64,000 bases of DNA from contig NZ_CP027792.1 of assembly GCF_003013695.1 (NCBI RefSeq), forward strand, positions 2,314,501 to 2,378,500, written 5' to 3'. Source of the stretch: Pulveribacter suum. GTDB lineage: Bacteria > Pseudomonadota > Gammaproteobacteria > Burkholderiales > Burkholderiaceae_C. A program made the position numbers and the translations under genes. The notes under the pieces were generated by a model. The model was not told the origin of the DNA. It did not search any database and was given only the letters and a program-made list of their open reading frames with translations. Positions 17,366 to 26,544 of the stretch are shown one piece after another (positions within the stretch are counted from its first letter, which is position 1; each line of letters starts with the position of its first letter).

Positions 17366-18337
17366 TCAGGAAGGGAGGTCCAAAACCGCGAGATTGTAGC
17401 AACCGGGCACTGCACTTTCGCGCACCACCAGCACCGCACCCACGCGGATGCGGATGCGGTGCCCGCGCGTGGTGCAGGCGGCAATCTGCGACTGCAGCTC
17501 GGCCAGCTGGGCGGTGCTGGGCGTGGTGGCGTGGCAGCGCTTGAGCCAGTGGCGCAGCACGTTGGCCTGGCGCGCGTGGCTCAGGCGCTGCAGCGCGTCG
17601 ATGCGTGGCGGCAGGCCCACGGCGTCCAGGTCGGCCTGGGCCACCTCCAGCAGCAGGGCGGCGGCCTGGGCGGAGTGGGCGGCGCTGCGCGCAAAGGTGT
17701 CGCGAAAGTGCGGGAAGGCCTGCTGCAGCGCCGGCAGCAGGCGCGCGCGGATGCGGTTGCGGGTGTAGCGCTCGTCGCCGTTGGTGGGGTCTTCCACCCA
17801 GCCCTGCCCGCGCGCGCGCAGCCACTGGCGCACGTCGGCTCCGGCCACCCGCAGCAGCGGCCGGTGCCAGCGCAGGCCGCCGCGCTCCCACTGCCCGGGC
17901 ATGGCGGCCAGGCCGGCCACGCCGGCGCCGCGCGACAGGGCCAGCAAGATCGTCTCGGCCTGGTCGTCTGCGTGCTGCGCAAGCGCTATGCTTTGTATAG
18001 CTGCCGGCACTTGACTGGCAAGGGCTAGAGCCTCCAAAGCCTCGTAACGAGCCTGGCGCGCAGCGTCCTCGGGACTCTGGCCGGGCGCGGCCCGCGCATC
18101 CACGTGGCGCACCGCCAGCGGCACCGACACGGCCGCGCACAACTGCCGGCAGTGCCGCACGAAGTCGTCGGCCGCCGCTTGCAGGCCGTGGTGTACGTGC
18201 AGCGCAGCGACCTGGCCGGGCCAGCGCTGGGCGCAGGCCAGCAGCAGCGCAGTGGAGTCGGCCCCGCCGCTCAGGGCCACGGCAAGCGGCAGGCGCGGGG
18301 CGAAGGCCGCCAGCGCCGCATCAAAGGCCTGGGTCAT
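17366..18337 (-). CDS. tilS: tRNA(Ile)-lysidine synthase
   Basis: 323 residues. The PP-loop ATPase signature SGGADS is at 23-28. The enzyme adds lysine to C34 of tRNA-Ile(CAU) so that it reads AUA, an essential step. The protein is shorter than E. coli TilS (about 430) but has the N-terminal catalytic domain, the conserved HADDQAET and GWVEDPTNGDERYTRNRIR stretches and a short C-terminal part, the common short form. The start ATG 18337 overlaps the end of the upstream chemoreceptor gene by 17 bp, implying co-transcription. The segment before HADDQAE is encoded by a copy of the dispersed repeat (17985-18041), which inserts a few extra residues (SQVPAAIQSIA). Confidence 0.94.
   Translation of the reverse strand: MTQAFDAALAAFAPRLPLAVALSGGADSTALLLACAQRWPGQVAALHVHHGLQAAADDFVRHCRQLCAAVSVPLAVRHVDARAAPGQSPEDAARQARYEALEALALASQVPAAIQSIALAQHADDQAETILLALSRGAGVAGLAAMPGQWERGGLRWHRPLLRVAGADVRQWLRARGQGWVEDPTNGDERYTRNRIRARLLPALQQAFPHFRDTFARSAAHSAQAAALLLEVAQADLDAVGLPPRIDALQRLSHARQANVLRHWLKRCHATTPSTAQLAELQSQIAACTTRGHRIRIRVGAVLVVRESAVPGCYNLAVLDLPS
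17985..18041 (+). repeat. dispersed ATAGCTGC repeat inside tilS
   Basis: Contains TTTGTATAGCTGCCGGCACT, then TGACTGGCAAGGGCTAGAG. It lies in frame inside the tilS catalytic domain, in the loop just before HADDQAET. Confidence 0.75.
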
Positions 18338-20207
18338 CGCGCATGGTCAGGGCCGCGGGTGCGGGGGGCCGGCCCGGGCGCGCTGGCTGCGCCGCGCCGT
18401 CGCCCTGCAGGCGAAAGCTGCCCACCACTTCCGACAGGCGGGCGGACTGGTCCTTCAGGCTGGCGGCCGCGGCGGCGCTTTGCTCGACCAGGGCGGCGTT
18501 TTGCTGCGTCATCTGGTCCAGCTGCGACACGGCCTGGCCGACCTCGGCGATGCTGGTGCTCTGCTCGGTGGCCGCCGACGTGATCTCGCCCATGATGTCG
18601 GTGACGCGCTGCACCGACTGGACGATGTCGGACATGGTGGTGCCGGCGTCGGCCACCAGGCGCGAGCCGGTCTGCACCTGCTGCACCGACGAGCCGATCA
18701 GCGCCTTGATCTCGCGTGCGGCTTCGGCCGAACGGCTGGCCAGCTGGCGCACCTCGCCGGCCACCACGGCGAAACCCCGCCCTTGCTCGCCTGCGCGGGC
18801 GGCCTCCACGGCCGCGTTCAGCGCCAGGATGTTGGTCTGAAAGGCAATGGAGTCGATGACGCCAATGATGTCGCTGATCTTGCGCGAGGCGGTGTCGATC
18901 TGCTCCATGGTGCTGACCACGTCGCCCACCACGCGCCCGCCGTGCTGCGCCACGCCCGAGGCCTGGGCCACCAGCTGGTCGGCCTGGCGCGCCGCATCGG
19001 CCGTGTGGCGCACGGTCTCGGTGAGCTGCTGCATCGAGGCGGCCGTCTGCTGCAGGCTGGACGCGGCAAGCTCGGTTCGGCTGGACAGGTCCTGGTTGCC
19101 CACGGCGATTTCCTCGGAAGCCAGGCGCACGGACTGGCTGGCGTCGCGGATCTGCGCCAGCACGCCGGCCAGCTTGGCGGCAAAGGTGTTGAAGCTGCGC
19201 GCGATCTGCGCCAGCTCGTCCTCGCCCTGCGCGTCGATGCGCCGCGACAGGTCGCCGTCGCCCTCGCCGATCTCGTGCATGGCGTCGCGCACCAGCGTCA
19301 GGCGGCGCAGGCGCCATGACAGGATGGCCGCCAGCGCCAGCAGCGCCAGCACCAGCACCGCCAGCCCGGCCAGCAGCGAGGTGCGCAGCAGCGTGCGGAT
19401 GCCCTGCTGCGCCTCGTGCTCGTCGGCGGCCACGGCCAGCAGCCAGTCGGTGCCCTCCACCGGCACCACTGTCAGCAGCATGGGCCGGCCCTGCAGCCGC
19501 ACGGGCTGCAGCTGGCCGCGCTGGGCTATCTGCTGCAGCGCAGCCGCCGTCAGCTCGGGGGCCAGCGCGGTGGACGGCTGCAGCGCCAGCTGGGCGTCGG
19601 GGTGGGCAATGAGGGCGCCATCGCCGGCAAGCAAAAAGGCGTAGCTGGAGGGCGTGGGCTTGATGGTCGCGACGTTCTTCACCACCGTGTCGATGGAGAT
19701 GTCGCCCGCCGCCACGGCCTGCACCTGCGTGCCGGCACGCACGGCCTGGGCGATGGTCAGCACGAGGCCATGGCCGCCCGCATCTTCATAGGGGCGGGTC
19801 AGGATGTAGGACTGCGAGGCCGCTGCCTGCTGGTACCAGGGACGGCTGGTGGGGTCGTAGTCGGCGGGCAGGCTCTGCGGGCTGGAGAACGCGGTGCGCT
19901 TGTCGGCGTAGCCGAAATACGCCGTGAGGTAGCCGCCGGCGGTCTTCAGGCGGGCCAGGATGGCCTCGGGCTCGGGGTTGGCGCTGGCCGTGCCGGCCAC
20001 CGCGACGATGGCGGCCTTGGAGCGCACCCAGTCGCGCAGCCCGTCGGCATGGCTGCGCGCCAGCGCCCGGGACTGGGCCGCCAGCGCATCCTGGGCCTCG
20101 GCGCGCGAGGAGAAATAGGTGGCTGCCGTGAGTGCGGCCAAGCCGGCGGCCAGGCACAGGGCTGCAATCAGCAGCACCTGGCCCTTGAGTGTCTTCAGTA
20201 ACTGCAT
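18321..20207 (-). CDS. methyl-accepting chemotaxis protein, dCache sensor (amino-acid type)
   Basis: 628 residues. A first membrane helix (about 8-32) leads into a periplasmic double-Cache domain (about 35-275), then a second helix (about 280-305), HAMP, and a signalling domain with the kinase-contact hairpin (IDSIAFQTNILALNAAVEAA, EQGRGFAVVAGEVRQLA). The Cache domain shows DYDPTSRPWYQQA and a later GDISIDTV, which resemble the amino-acid-binding motif of dCache receptors such as PctA (Tyr, Arg, Trp, Tyr, Asp). Amino-acid sensing is thus a reasonable inference. No CheR-tethering pentapeptide ends the protein. ATG 20207 has GGGGA upstream; ATG 20234 is an alternative. The gene sits between accA and tilS and overlaps tilS. 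A sigma-28-like sequence lies upstream at 20285-20310. Confidence 0.92.
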   Translation of the reverse strand: MQLLKTLKGQVLLIAALCLAAGLAALTAATYFSSRAEAQDALAAQSRALARSHADGLRDWVRSKAAIVAVAGTASANPEPEAILARLKTAGGYLTAYFGYADKRTAFSSPQSLPADYDPTSRPWYQQAAASQSYILTRPYEDAGGHGLVLTIAQAVRAGTQVQAVAAGDISIDTVVKNVATIKPTPSSYAFLLAGDGALIAHPDAQLALQPSTALAPELTAAALQQIAQRGQLQPVRLQGRPMLLTVVPVEGTDWLLAVAADEHEAQQGIRTLLRTSLLAGLAVLVLALLALAAILSWRLRRLTLVRDAMHEIGEGDGDLSRRIDAQGEDELAQIARSFNTFAAKLAGVLAQIRDASQSVRLASEEIAVGNQDLSSRTELAASSLQQTAASMQQLTETVRHTADAARQADQLVAQASGVAQHGGRVVGDVVSTMEQIDTASRKISDIIGVIDSIAFQTNILALNAAVEAARAGEQGRGFAVVAGEVRQLASRSAEAAREIKALIGSSVQQVQTGSRLVADAGTTMSDIVQSVQRVTDIMGEITSAATEQSTSIAEVGQAVSQLDQMTQQNAALVEQSAAAAASLKDQSARLSEVVGSFRLQGDGAAQPARPGRPPAPAALTMRDDPGL

Positions 20208-20284
20208 GGATCCCCGGAGCGGATGAAATCGCATGCGAATGCTACCGCCCCGGCGGAGCCCGGCCGGGGTGGGAAAACCAACAA

Positions 20285-20310
20285 TTGTCAGCCTGCAGCG
20301 CGCTTCTTTA
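20285..20310 (-). promoter_or_regulatory. candidate sigma-28 (FliA) promoter of the chemoreceptor
   Basis: On the minus strand TAAAGAAG (20310-20303) is followed after 10 bases by GCTGACAA (20292-20285). The flagellar sigma consensus is TAAAGTTT-N11-GCCGATAA; the second box matches 6 of 8 and the first 5 of 8, with the spacer one base short. It lies about 78 bp before the chemoreceptor start, which fits a chemotaxis gene. Confidence 0.35.
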
Positions 20311-20335
20311 CCGGGGCACGCGGGCAGGCCGTGGA

Positions 20336-21313
20336 TCAGCGGCTGTCGGCCTTGGTATCGGCAAAGCGGCCGTAGCTTTGCAGCCGCTCATAGCGGCGAT
20401 CCAGCAGCTCCTTGGCTTTGAGGTCGGCCAGCTGGCGCCAGGCGTCGCCCAGGGCGCGCTTGAGCAGCGCCGCCATCTGCTTGGCATCGCGGTGCGCGCC
20501 GCCCACCGGCTCGCTGACGATCTTGTCCACCAGACCCAGGGCCTTCAGGCGGTGCGCCGTGATGCCCATGGCCTCGGCTGCATCCTGCGCGCGGTCGCTG
20601 GTCTTCCACAAAATGGAGGCGCAGCCCTCGGGGCTGATGACCGAATACACCGAGTACTGCAGCATGATGACCTGGTCGGCCACTGCAATGGCCAGCGCGC
20701 CGCCGGAGCCGCCCTCGCCAATGATGGTGGTGATGATGGGCACTTCCAGCTGCGCCATCTCGAAGATGTTGCGGCCGATGGCCTCGGACTGGCCACGCTC
20801 CTCGGCGTCGATGCCGGGAAAGGCGCCGGGCGTGTCCACGAAGGTGAAGACCGGCAGCTTGAACTTCTCGGCCGTCTTCATCAGGCGCAGCGCCTTGCGG
20901 TAGCCCTCGGGGCGGGTCATGCCGAAATTGCGCGCGGCGCGCTCCTTGGTGCCGCGGCCCTTTTGGTGGCCCACGACCATGCAAGGGTTGCCGTTGAAGC
21001 GCGCCAGGCCGCCGACGATGGACTGGTCATCGGCGAAGTGCCGGTCGCCGTGCAGCTCGATGAAGTCCGTGAAGATCTCGCGCACGTAGTCCATGGTGTA
21101 TGGACGCTCGGGGTGGCGGGCGATCTTCGTGATCTGCCAGGGCGACAGGTCGCTGTAAATGTCCTTGGTGAGCTGGTGGCTCTTCTTGCTGAGCTGCTCG
21201 ATCTCTTCGGAGATGTCCACCGCGCTTTCGCTTTGCACATAGCGCAGCTCGTCGATTTTGCCTTCGAGCTCTGCGATGGGTTGCTCGAAGTCCAGGAAGG
21301 TTTTTTTCGCCAA
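20336..21313 (-). CDS. accA: acetyl-CoA carboxylase carboxyltransferase subunit alpha
   Basis: 325 residues, near the family length of 319. AccA with AccD transfers carboxyl from carboxybiotin to acetyl-CoA, the first committed step of fatty-acid synthesis. The family start is [18 protein letters not shown]; the catalytic core carries [27 protein letters not shown] and [14 protein letters not shown]. No ATG is available: the frame begins with TTG 21313 (coding LAKKTF), which has AGGAG seven bases upstream, so TTG is the best start. accD is not in the window. The DNA glycosylase gene is 86 bp upstream on the same strand and may be co-transcribed. Confidence 0.95.
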   Translation of the reverse strand: MAKKTFLDFEQPIAELEGKIDELRYVQSESAVDISEEIEQLSKKSHQLTKDIYSDLSPWQITKIARHPERPYTMDYVREIFTDFIELHGDRHFADDQSIVGGLARFNGNPCMVVGHQKGRGTKERAARNFGMTRPEGYRKALRLMKTAEKFKLPVFTFVDTPGAFPGIDAEERGQSEAIGRNIFEMAQLEVPIITTIIGEGGSGGALAIAVADQVIMLQYSVYSVISPEGCASILWKTSDRAQDAAEAMGITAHRLKALGLVDKIVSEPVGGAHRDAKQMAALLKRALGDAWRQLADLKAKELLDRRYERLQSYGRFADTKADSR

Positions 21314-21399
21314 CGTGATTCTCCTCGGGTCCAGGCCCGGATACGGCCGCGCCCTGCGGCGCTTGAGTGTCGATGCGGTTGTCGTGAACGGCGCGGACT

Positions 21400-22068
21400 T
21401 CAGCAGTCCACAGGCAGGGGGGCGAGAGACCGCCAAATATACCAACTGGCCACGCTGCACCAGGGCTGCCAGGCCTGGGCGACCTCGCGCGCGTCGCTAC
21501 GGCTGACCGGGTCGCCGGAAAAATAATGCTGGCTGATGCCGCCGATCAGCGTCGCGTCGTCCAGCGGCAGCACGTTGGGCCGCGCCAGGTGGAAGATCAG
21601 GAACATGTCGGCCGTCCAGCGGCTGATGCCGCGAATCGCCACCAGCTCGGCGGCGATGGCCGCGTCGTCCATGCCATCCCACTGCTGCACGTGCAGCCGG
21701 CCGCTGTCGAAGTGCAGCGCCAGGTCCACCAGGTAGTCCACCTTGCGTGCCGACAGGCCGGCGGCGCGCATGTCGTCCACTTTCAGCTTGAGCAGGCTGC
21801 GCGGCGCCATGGCACCGGGCAGCGCGGCAAAACGCTCCCACACCCGCTGGGCCGAGGCCACCGACACCTGCTGGCCGACGATGGAACGCGCCAGCGTGGC
21901 GAAGGCATCGCCGCGCGGGCTCAGCGACACGTCGCCCACCTGGGCGATCAGGCGGCGCATCACCCGGTCCTTCTTGACCAGGTGGCGGCAGGCTTCGTCC
22001 CAATAGGAGGGGCGCGTGGTGGGGGGGTCTTCCGCGGCGGCCGTTACTATCTTTTTTGTAGCTGCCAC
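21400..22068 (-). CDS. DNA-3-methyladenine glycosylase II family protein
   Basis: 222 residues of the HhH-GPD superfamily, which flips out and removes alkylated bases in base-excision repair. The helix-hairpin-helix is [18 protein letters not shown], followed by the catalytic-Asp region [19 protein letters not shown], then [15 protein letters not shown], the AlkA-like C-terminal aromatic segment. It lacks the N-terminal AlkA domain, as in the short bacterial form. The only start before the conserved PSYWDEAC is GTG 22068, and that codon plus the next ten or so ([10 protein letters not shown]) are encoded by a copy of the dispersed repeat. cysS is 52 bp upstream on the same strand. Confidence 0.88.
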   Translation of the reverse strand: MAATKKIVTAAAEDPPTTRPSYWDEACRHLVKKDRVMRRLIAQVGDVSLSPRGDAFATLARSIVGQQVSVASAQRVWERFAALPGAMAPRSLLKLKVDDMRAAGLSARKVDYLVDLALHFDSGRLHVQQWDGMDDAAIAAELVAIRGISRWTADMFLIFHLARPNVLPLDDATLIGGISQHYFSGDPVSRSDAREVAQAWQPWCSVASWYIWRSLAPLPVDC

Positions 22069-22110
22069 CGCTTATCCCATCTGCGCTGGCGGCTGATTTT
22101 GCTTATAGCG
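22043..22110 (+). repeat. dispersed ATAGCTGC repeat at the start of the DNA glycosylase gene
   Basis: Contains CTTTTTTGTAGCTGCCACCG and CTTATCCCATCTGCGCTGGC, ending in TTTGCTTATAGC. It fills the gap between cysS and the glycosylase gene and supplies the latter's GTG start and first codons. Confidence 0.7.
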
Positions 22111-22119
22111 GTGCATGGG

Positions 22120-23493
<1,374 letters not shown>

Positions 23494-23602
23494 GCAGATG
23501 TGAGGAAATGGAAGGGGGAAGTGGGGGCGGGCGAGGCCCGGCGTCGGGCGGTCCGCGGGGCCGGCCGGTGTGGCCGCTCGCCACGGCCTGTGGCCCCTTC
23601 GC

Positions 23603-23608
23603 TACAAT
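23603..23608 (+). promoter_or_regulatory. candidate -10 upstream of the palindromic element
   Basis: GCTACAATCGG contains TACAAT, a very good -10 match in a GC-rich setting. It would start transcription near 23615 so that the whole 267-bp element becomes 5' leader of the TPR gene. No good -35 is visible. Confidence 0.35.
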
Positions 23609-23620
23609 CGGCGGCAGTAT

Positions 23621-23887
23621 AGAGCGTGTTATGCCCTTTTACGTGTCCGCGTTGGGCCTTTGCGGCAGCGCTTGCAAGGCGCGTTGCGCAGTCAAGGCTG
23701 GCCGCCTTGTCAAGCAACGCAACGCCGCAAGCGCTGCCGCAAAGGCCCAACCCTTCGGGAAAGCAGGGGAAAGGCCCGGCCACTGCGTTGCAAAGCGCTT
23801 GCGGTATCGATACCGCGCGCACTTTGCGCCTTGTCTCCGAGCCTTTCCCCTACTTTCGCGGACACGTAAAAGGGCATAGCACGCTCT
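23621..23887. repeat. 267-bp three-armed palindromic element with 31-bp terminal inverted repeats
   Basis: The ends 23621-23651 and 23857-23887 are inverted copies matching at 30 of 31 positions (AGAGCGTGTTATGCCCTTTT, then ACGTGTCCGCG). Inside are two further inverted repeats. A perfect 25-bp arm pair lies at 23651-23675 with 23727-23751, with more pairing toward its tip (CAAGGC with GCCTTG). A second pair, AGGGGAAAGGC with GCCTTTCCCCT (23765-23775 with 23841-23851), encloses the 16-bp perfect palindrome around GGTATCGATACC (23801-23816). The whole can fold as a three-way junction. Open frames crossing it are incidental. No target-site duplication is evident. It is non-coding and sits between the divergent cysS and TPR genes. 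Confidence 0.9.
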
Positions 23888-23949
23888 CGGCCCGCCCCGC
23901 CCTCGCCTCGGCGCGCGGGTTTTCCTCTTTCACCAGCCGCTTTGCCCGC

Positions 23950-24501
23950 ATGACGCCTGCCCGCCGCCCTGCCTCCCGATCCCTGTGCCGGCTGGCCCTG
24001 GCAGCCCTGCTTTTGGCTGGCGGTGCGCAGGCCCAGCAGGCCGCCCCCACCACCTACAACGACGTGCAGCAGCTGCTGAAGGCCGGCAAGCCCGCGCAGG
24101 CGCTGCCGCAGCTGGATGCCCGGCTGGCCGCCACCCCGCGCGACCCGCAGCTGCGCTTTCTGCGGGCCGTGGCGCTGACCGACCTGGGCCGCCAGGATGA
24201 GGCCATCGCCGCCCTGGTGGACTTGACCGAGACCTACCCCGAGCTGCCCGAGCCCTACAACAACCTGGCCGTGCTCTACGCCGCCCGGGATGAGCTGGAC
24301 AAGGCGCGCGAGGCGCTGGAGATGGCCGTGCGCGCCCGCCCCGACTACGCCGTGGCGTACGAGAACCTGGGCGACATCCACGCGCGCCTGGCCCGTCGTG
24401 CCTACACGCGCGCTGGCGAGCTGTCGCCCCAGATGGCCCGGTCGGTGGCGCCGCGCCTGGCCTTGCTGCGCGACCTGCTGGCGCCCGCGCCCGGCCGCTG
24501 A
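23950..24501 (+). CDS. secreted TPR-repeat protein
   Basis: 183 residues. A signal peptide is clear: a basic start (MTPARRPASRSLCR), then LALAALLLAGGAQAQ with AQA cleavage. The mature part has tetratricopeptide repeats (about 45-150: QLRFLRAVALTDLGRQDEAI, EPYNNLAVLYAARDELDKAREAL, AVAYENLGDIHARL), which bind other proteins. Role unknown; it lies just upstream of two cyclophilin genes on the same strand and could work with them in periplasmic protein folding, which is only an inference. ATG 23950 begins the signal peptide; the frame stays open upstream through the palindromic element but that part looks non-coding. Confidence 0.82.
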   Translation: MTPARRPASRSLCRLALAALLLAGGAQAQQAAPTTYNDVQQLLKAGKPAQALPQLDARLAATPRDPQLRFLRAVALTDLGRQDEAIAALVDLTETYPELPEPYNNLAVLYAARDELDKAREALEMAVRARPDYAVAYENLGDIHARLARRAYTRAGELSPQMARSVAPRLALLRDLLAPAPGR

Positions 24502-24577
24502 GCCTTTTTTATCGGGCGCCGCCACGGCGGCCTGCCTGTTCCCTCCCCCTTGTTTCCGCGACCCCAAGGAGCGTTTC

Positions 24578-25162
24578 ATGATTTCCAGACGAAAAACGGC
24601 CCTATCCCTTGCCAGCATTGCGCTGGCAGCTATCACTACGGTAGCAAGCGCACAGCCGGCCGACCCGCAGGTCAAGCTGGCCACCTCCCTGGGCGACATC
24701 GTGGTGCAGCTGGATCCGGCCCGCGCCCCGGCCACGGTGGCCAACTTCGTGCAGTACGTGAAAGACGGGCACTACAACGGCACGGTGTTTCACCGCGTGA
24801 TGGATGGCTTCATGGTCCAGGGCGGCGGCTTCACGCCCGACATGCAGCAAAAGCCCACCCGCGCGCCCATCAAGCTGGAGGCCGGCAACGGCCTGAAGAA
24901 CGACAAATACACGATTGCCATGGCGCGCACGTCCAACCCTGATTCCGCCACGTCGCAGTTCTTCATCAACGTGGTCAACAACGACATGCTCAACGCGCCC
25001 AAGCCCGACGGCCACGGCTATGCCGTGTTCGGCAAGGTGATCGAGGGCCAGGCGGTGGTGGACAAGATCAAGGCCGTGCCCACCGGCAGCCGCGGCGGCC
25101 ACCAGAACGTGCCGACCACCCCAGTCGTCATCGAGTCGGCCACCCTGGTCGGCGGCAAGTAA
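24578..25162 (+). CDS. ppiA: periplasmic peptidyl-prolyl cis-trans isomerase (cyclophilin A type)
   Basis: 194 residues. A signal peptide (MISRRKTALSLASIALAAIT..ASA) exports it to the periplasm. The cyclophilin domain has the catalytic Arg in TVFHRVMDGFMVQGGGF, then SQFFINVVNN and the GYAVFGKVIEG end. It speeds isomerisation of proline peptide bonds. ATG 24578 has AAGGAG upstream. It is a tandem paralogue of the next gene, with near-identical stretches (FTPDMQQKPT, NGLKND). Oddity: codons for SIALAAITTVASA overlap a degenerate copy of the dispersed repeat (24614-24652). Confidence 0.93.
   Translation: MISRRKTALSLASIALAAITTVASAQPADPQVKLATSLGDIVVQLDPARAPATVANFVQYVKDGHYNGTVFHRVMDGFMVQGGGFTPDMQQKPTRAPIKLEAGNGLKNDKYTIAMARTSNPDSATSQFFINVVNNDMLNAPKPDGHGYAVFGKVIEGQAVVDKIKAVPTGSRGGHQNVPTTPVVIESATLVGGK
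24614..24652 (-). repeat. degenerate ATAGCTGC repeat in the ppiA signal-peptide codons
   Basis: The plus strand reads GCGCTGGCAGCTATCACTAC and then GTAGCAAGCGCAC; the reverse complement holds GATAGCTGCCAGCGC, the family core, and GTGCGCTTGC. The match is partial and could be chance from Ala/Leu codons, but the 15-base core is exact. Confidence 0.45.
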
Positions 25163-25197
25163 AAGACAAGACACAGCAACCCTGAAAGGACACCCCA

Positions 25198-25740
25198 ATG
25201 AGCAACACTCCCAACCCCGAAGTCGAGCTGCACGTCACCATCACCGAGGGCGATACCGTCTCCAGCGGCGTCATCACGCTGGAGCTGGACGCCCAGAACG
25301 CGCCGAAGTCCACGCAGAACTTCATGGACTACGTGAACCAGGGCTTCTACGACGGCACGGTGTTCCACCGCGTGATCAAGGGCTTCATGATCCAGGGCGG
25401 CGGCTTCACGCCCGACATGAAGCAAAAACCCACCGGCGCCCCCATCGAGAACGAAGCCGCCAACGGCCTGAAGAACGATCAGTACACCGTCGCCATGGCG
25501 CGCACGGGCGATCCGCACAGCGCCACTGCCCAGTTCTTCATCAACGCGGTGGACAACAGCTTCCTGAACCACACCTCGCCCTCGCCCCAGGGCTGGGGCT
25601 ACGCCGTGTTCGGCCGCGTGACCAAGGGTCAGGACGTGGTGGACGCCATCAGGAAGGTGCGCACCACGCGCAAGGGCTTCCACGACGACGTGCCGTTCGA
25701 TTCCGTGGTGATCGACAAAGCCGTTGCCGTCCAGGGCTGA
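25198..25740 (+). CDS. ppiB: cytoplasmic peptidyl-prolyl cis-trans isomerase (cyclophilin B type)
   Basis: 180 residues with no signal peptide, so cytoplasmic. The cyclophilin core shows [32 protein letters not shown] and [17 protein letters not shown]. The N-terminus ([23 protein letters not shown]) is the version found in E. coli-type PpiB. ATG 25198 has GAAAGGA upstream. It follows ppiA by 35 bp and precedes lpxH by 14 bp, so ppiA-ppiB-lpxH-mtfA looks like one transcript. The order ppiB-lpxH is common in Proteobacteria. Confidence 0.95.
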   Translation: MSNTPNPEVELHVTITEGDTVSSGVITLELDAQNAPKSTQNFMDYVNQGFYDGTVFHRVIKGFMIQGGGFTPDMKQKPTGAPIENEAANGLKNDQYTVAMARTGDPHSATAQFFINAVDNSFLNHTSPSPQGWGYAVFGRVTKGQDVVDAIRKVRTTRKGFHDDVPFDSVVIDKAVAVQG

Positions 25741-25754
25741 CCTGCCCGCCTGAC

Positions 25755-26537
25755 GTGACACCCCCCGCCGCGCCCACAGCCACCGAGCTGGCCGCGCCGC
25801 CCGGCTGGCGCGCGGTGGACTGCCTGGCCGACCTGCACCTGGAGGCCGAGCTGCCACAGACCCTGGCGCTGCTGCAGCGCCACCTGCAGGCCACGCCGGC
25901 CGACGCGGTGCTCATCCTGGGCGACCTGTTCGAGGTCTGGGTGGGCGACGACGCCATCGACGAGCCCGGCAGCTTCGAGGCGCAGGCCTGCGCGGTGCTG
26001 CGCGAAGCGGCGCAGCGCCGGCCGCTGTACTTCATGCACGGCAACCGCGACTTTCTGGTGGGGCCGGCGTTTGCCCGCCACACCGGCATCACCCTGCTGG
26101 CCGACCCCACGGTGCTCAGCCTTGCGGGGCGCCGCTGGCTGCTGACGCACGGCGACGCGCTGTGCCTGGACGACGTGCACTACCAGCGCTTTCGCGCCCT
26201 CTCGCGCGACCCGGCCTGGCAGGCCCAGCTGCTGGCGCGCCCGTTGCCTGAGCGCCGCGCCACCGGCCGCAGCGCCCGCGCCGACAGTCAGGCGCGCAAG
26301 GACGCGGGCACCGCCGTCTATGCCGACGTGGACCCCGCCGCCGCCCTGGCCTGGCTGCAGGCCGCGGGCGCCGACGCGCTGATCCACGGCCACACCCACC
26401 TGCCCGCCGACCACGCCCTGGGCCCCGCCGGCACACGCCATGTGCTGACCGACTGGGAGCCCGCGGCCACGCCGCCGCGGGCCGGCGTGCTGCGCCTGAG
26501 CGCGAGCGGCAGCGAGCGCCTGCCGCTCGCCGGCTGA
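25755..26537 (+). CDS. lpxH: UDP-2,3-diacylglucosamine diphosphatase
   Basis: 260 residues. LpxH hydrolyses UDP-2,3-diacylglucosamine to lipid X in lipid-A synthesis at the inner face of the membrane. Metal-ligand motifs in order are ADLHLEAE, LGDLFEVWVGDD, HGNRDFLVG, THGDALCLDD and HGHTHLPA. The usual Ser before DLH is Ala here. GTG 25755, 14 bp after ppiB, is the start; it has no strong ribosome-binding site and is probably served by coupling. The middle (RRATGRSARADSQARKD) matches the family's basic insert. Confidence 0.93.
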   Translation: MTPPAAPTATELAAPPGWRAVDCLADLHLEAELPQTLALLQRHLQATPADAVLILGDLFEVWVGDDAIDEPGSFEAQACAVLREAAQRRPLYFMHGNRDFLVGPAFARHTGITLLADPTVLSLAGRRWLLTHGDALCLDDVHYQRFRALSRDPAWQAQLLARPLPERRATGRSARADSQARKDAGTAVYADVDPAAALAWLQAAGADALIHGHTHLPADHALGPAGTRHVLTDWEPAATPPRAGVLRLSASGSERLPLAG

Positions 26538-26544
26538 CGGGGCC

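Noticed and set aside
23508..23879. Open frames across the palindromic element
   Set aside because: They arise from the inverted repeats and change with the arms; no ribosome-binding site or coding bias.
23621..23887. Integron attC site or CRISPR unit
   Set aside because: No R/L box pairs, no integrase and only a single unit; the nested arms fit a palindromic repeat better.
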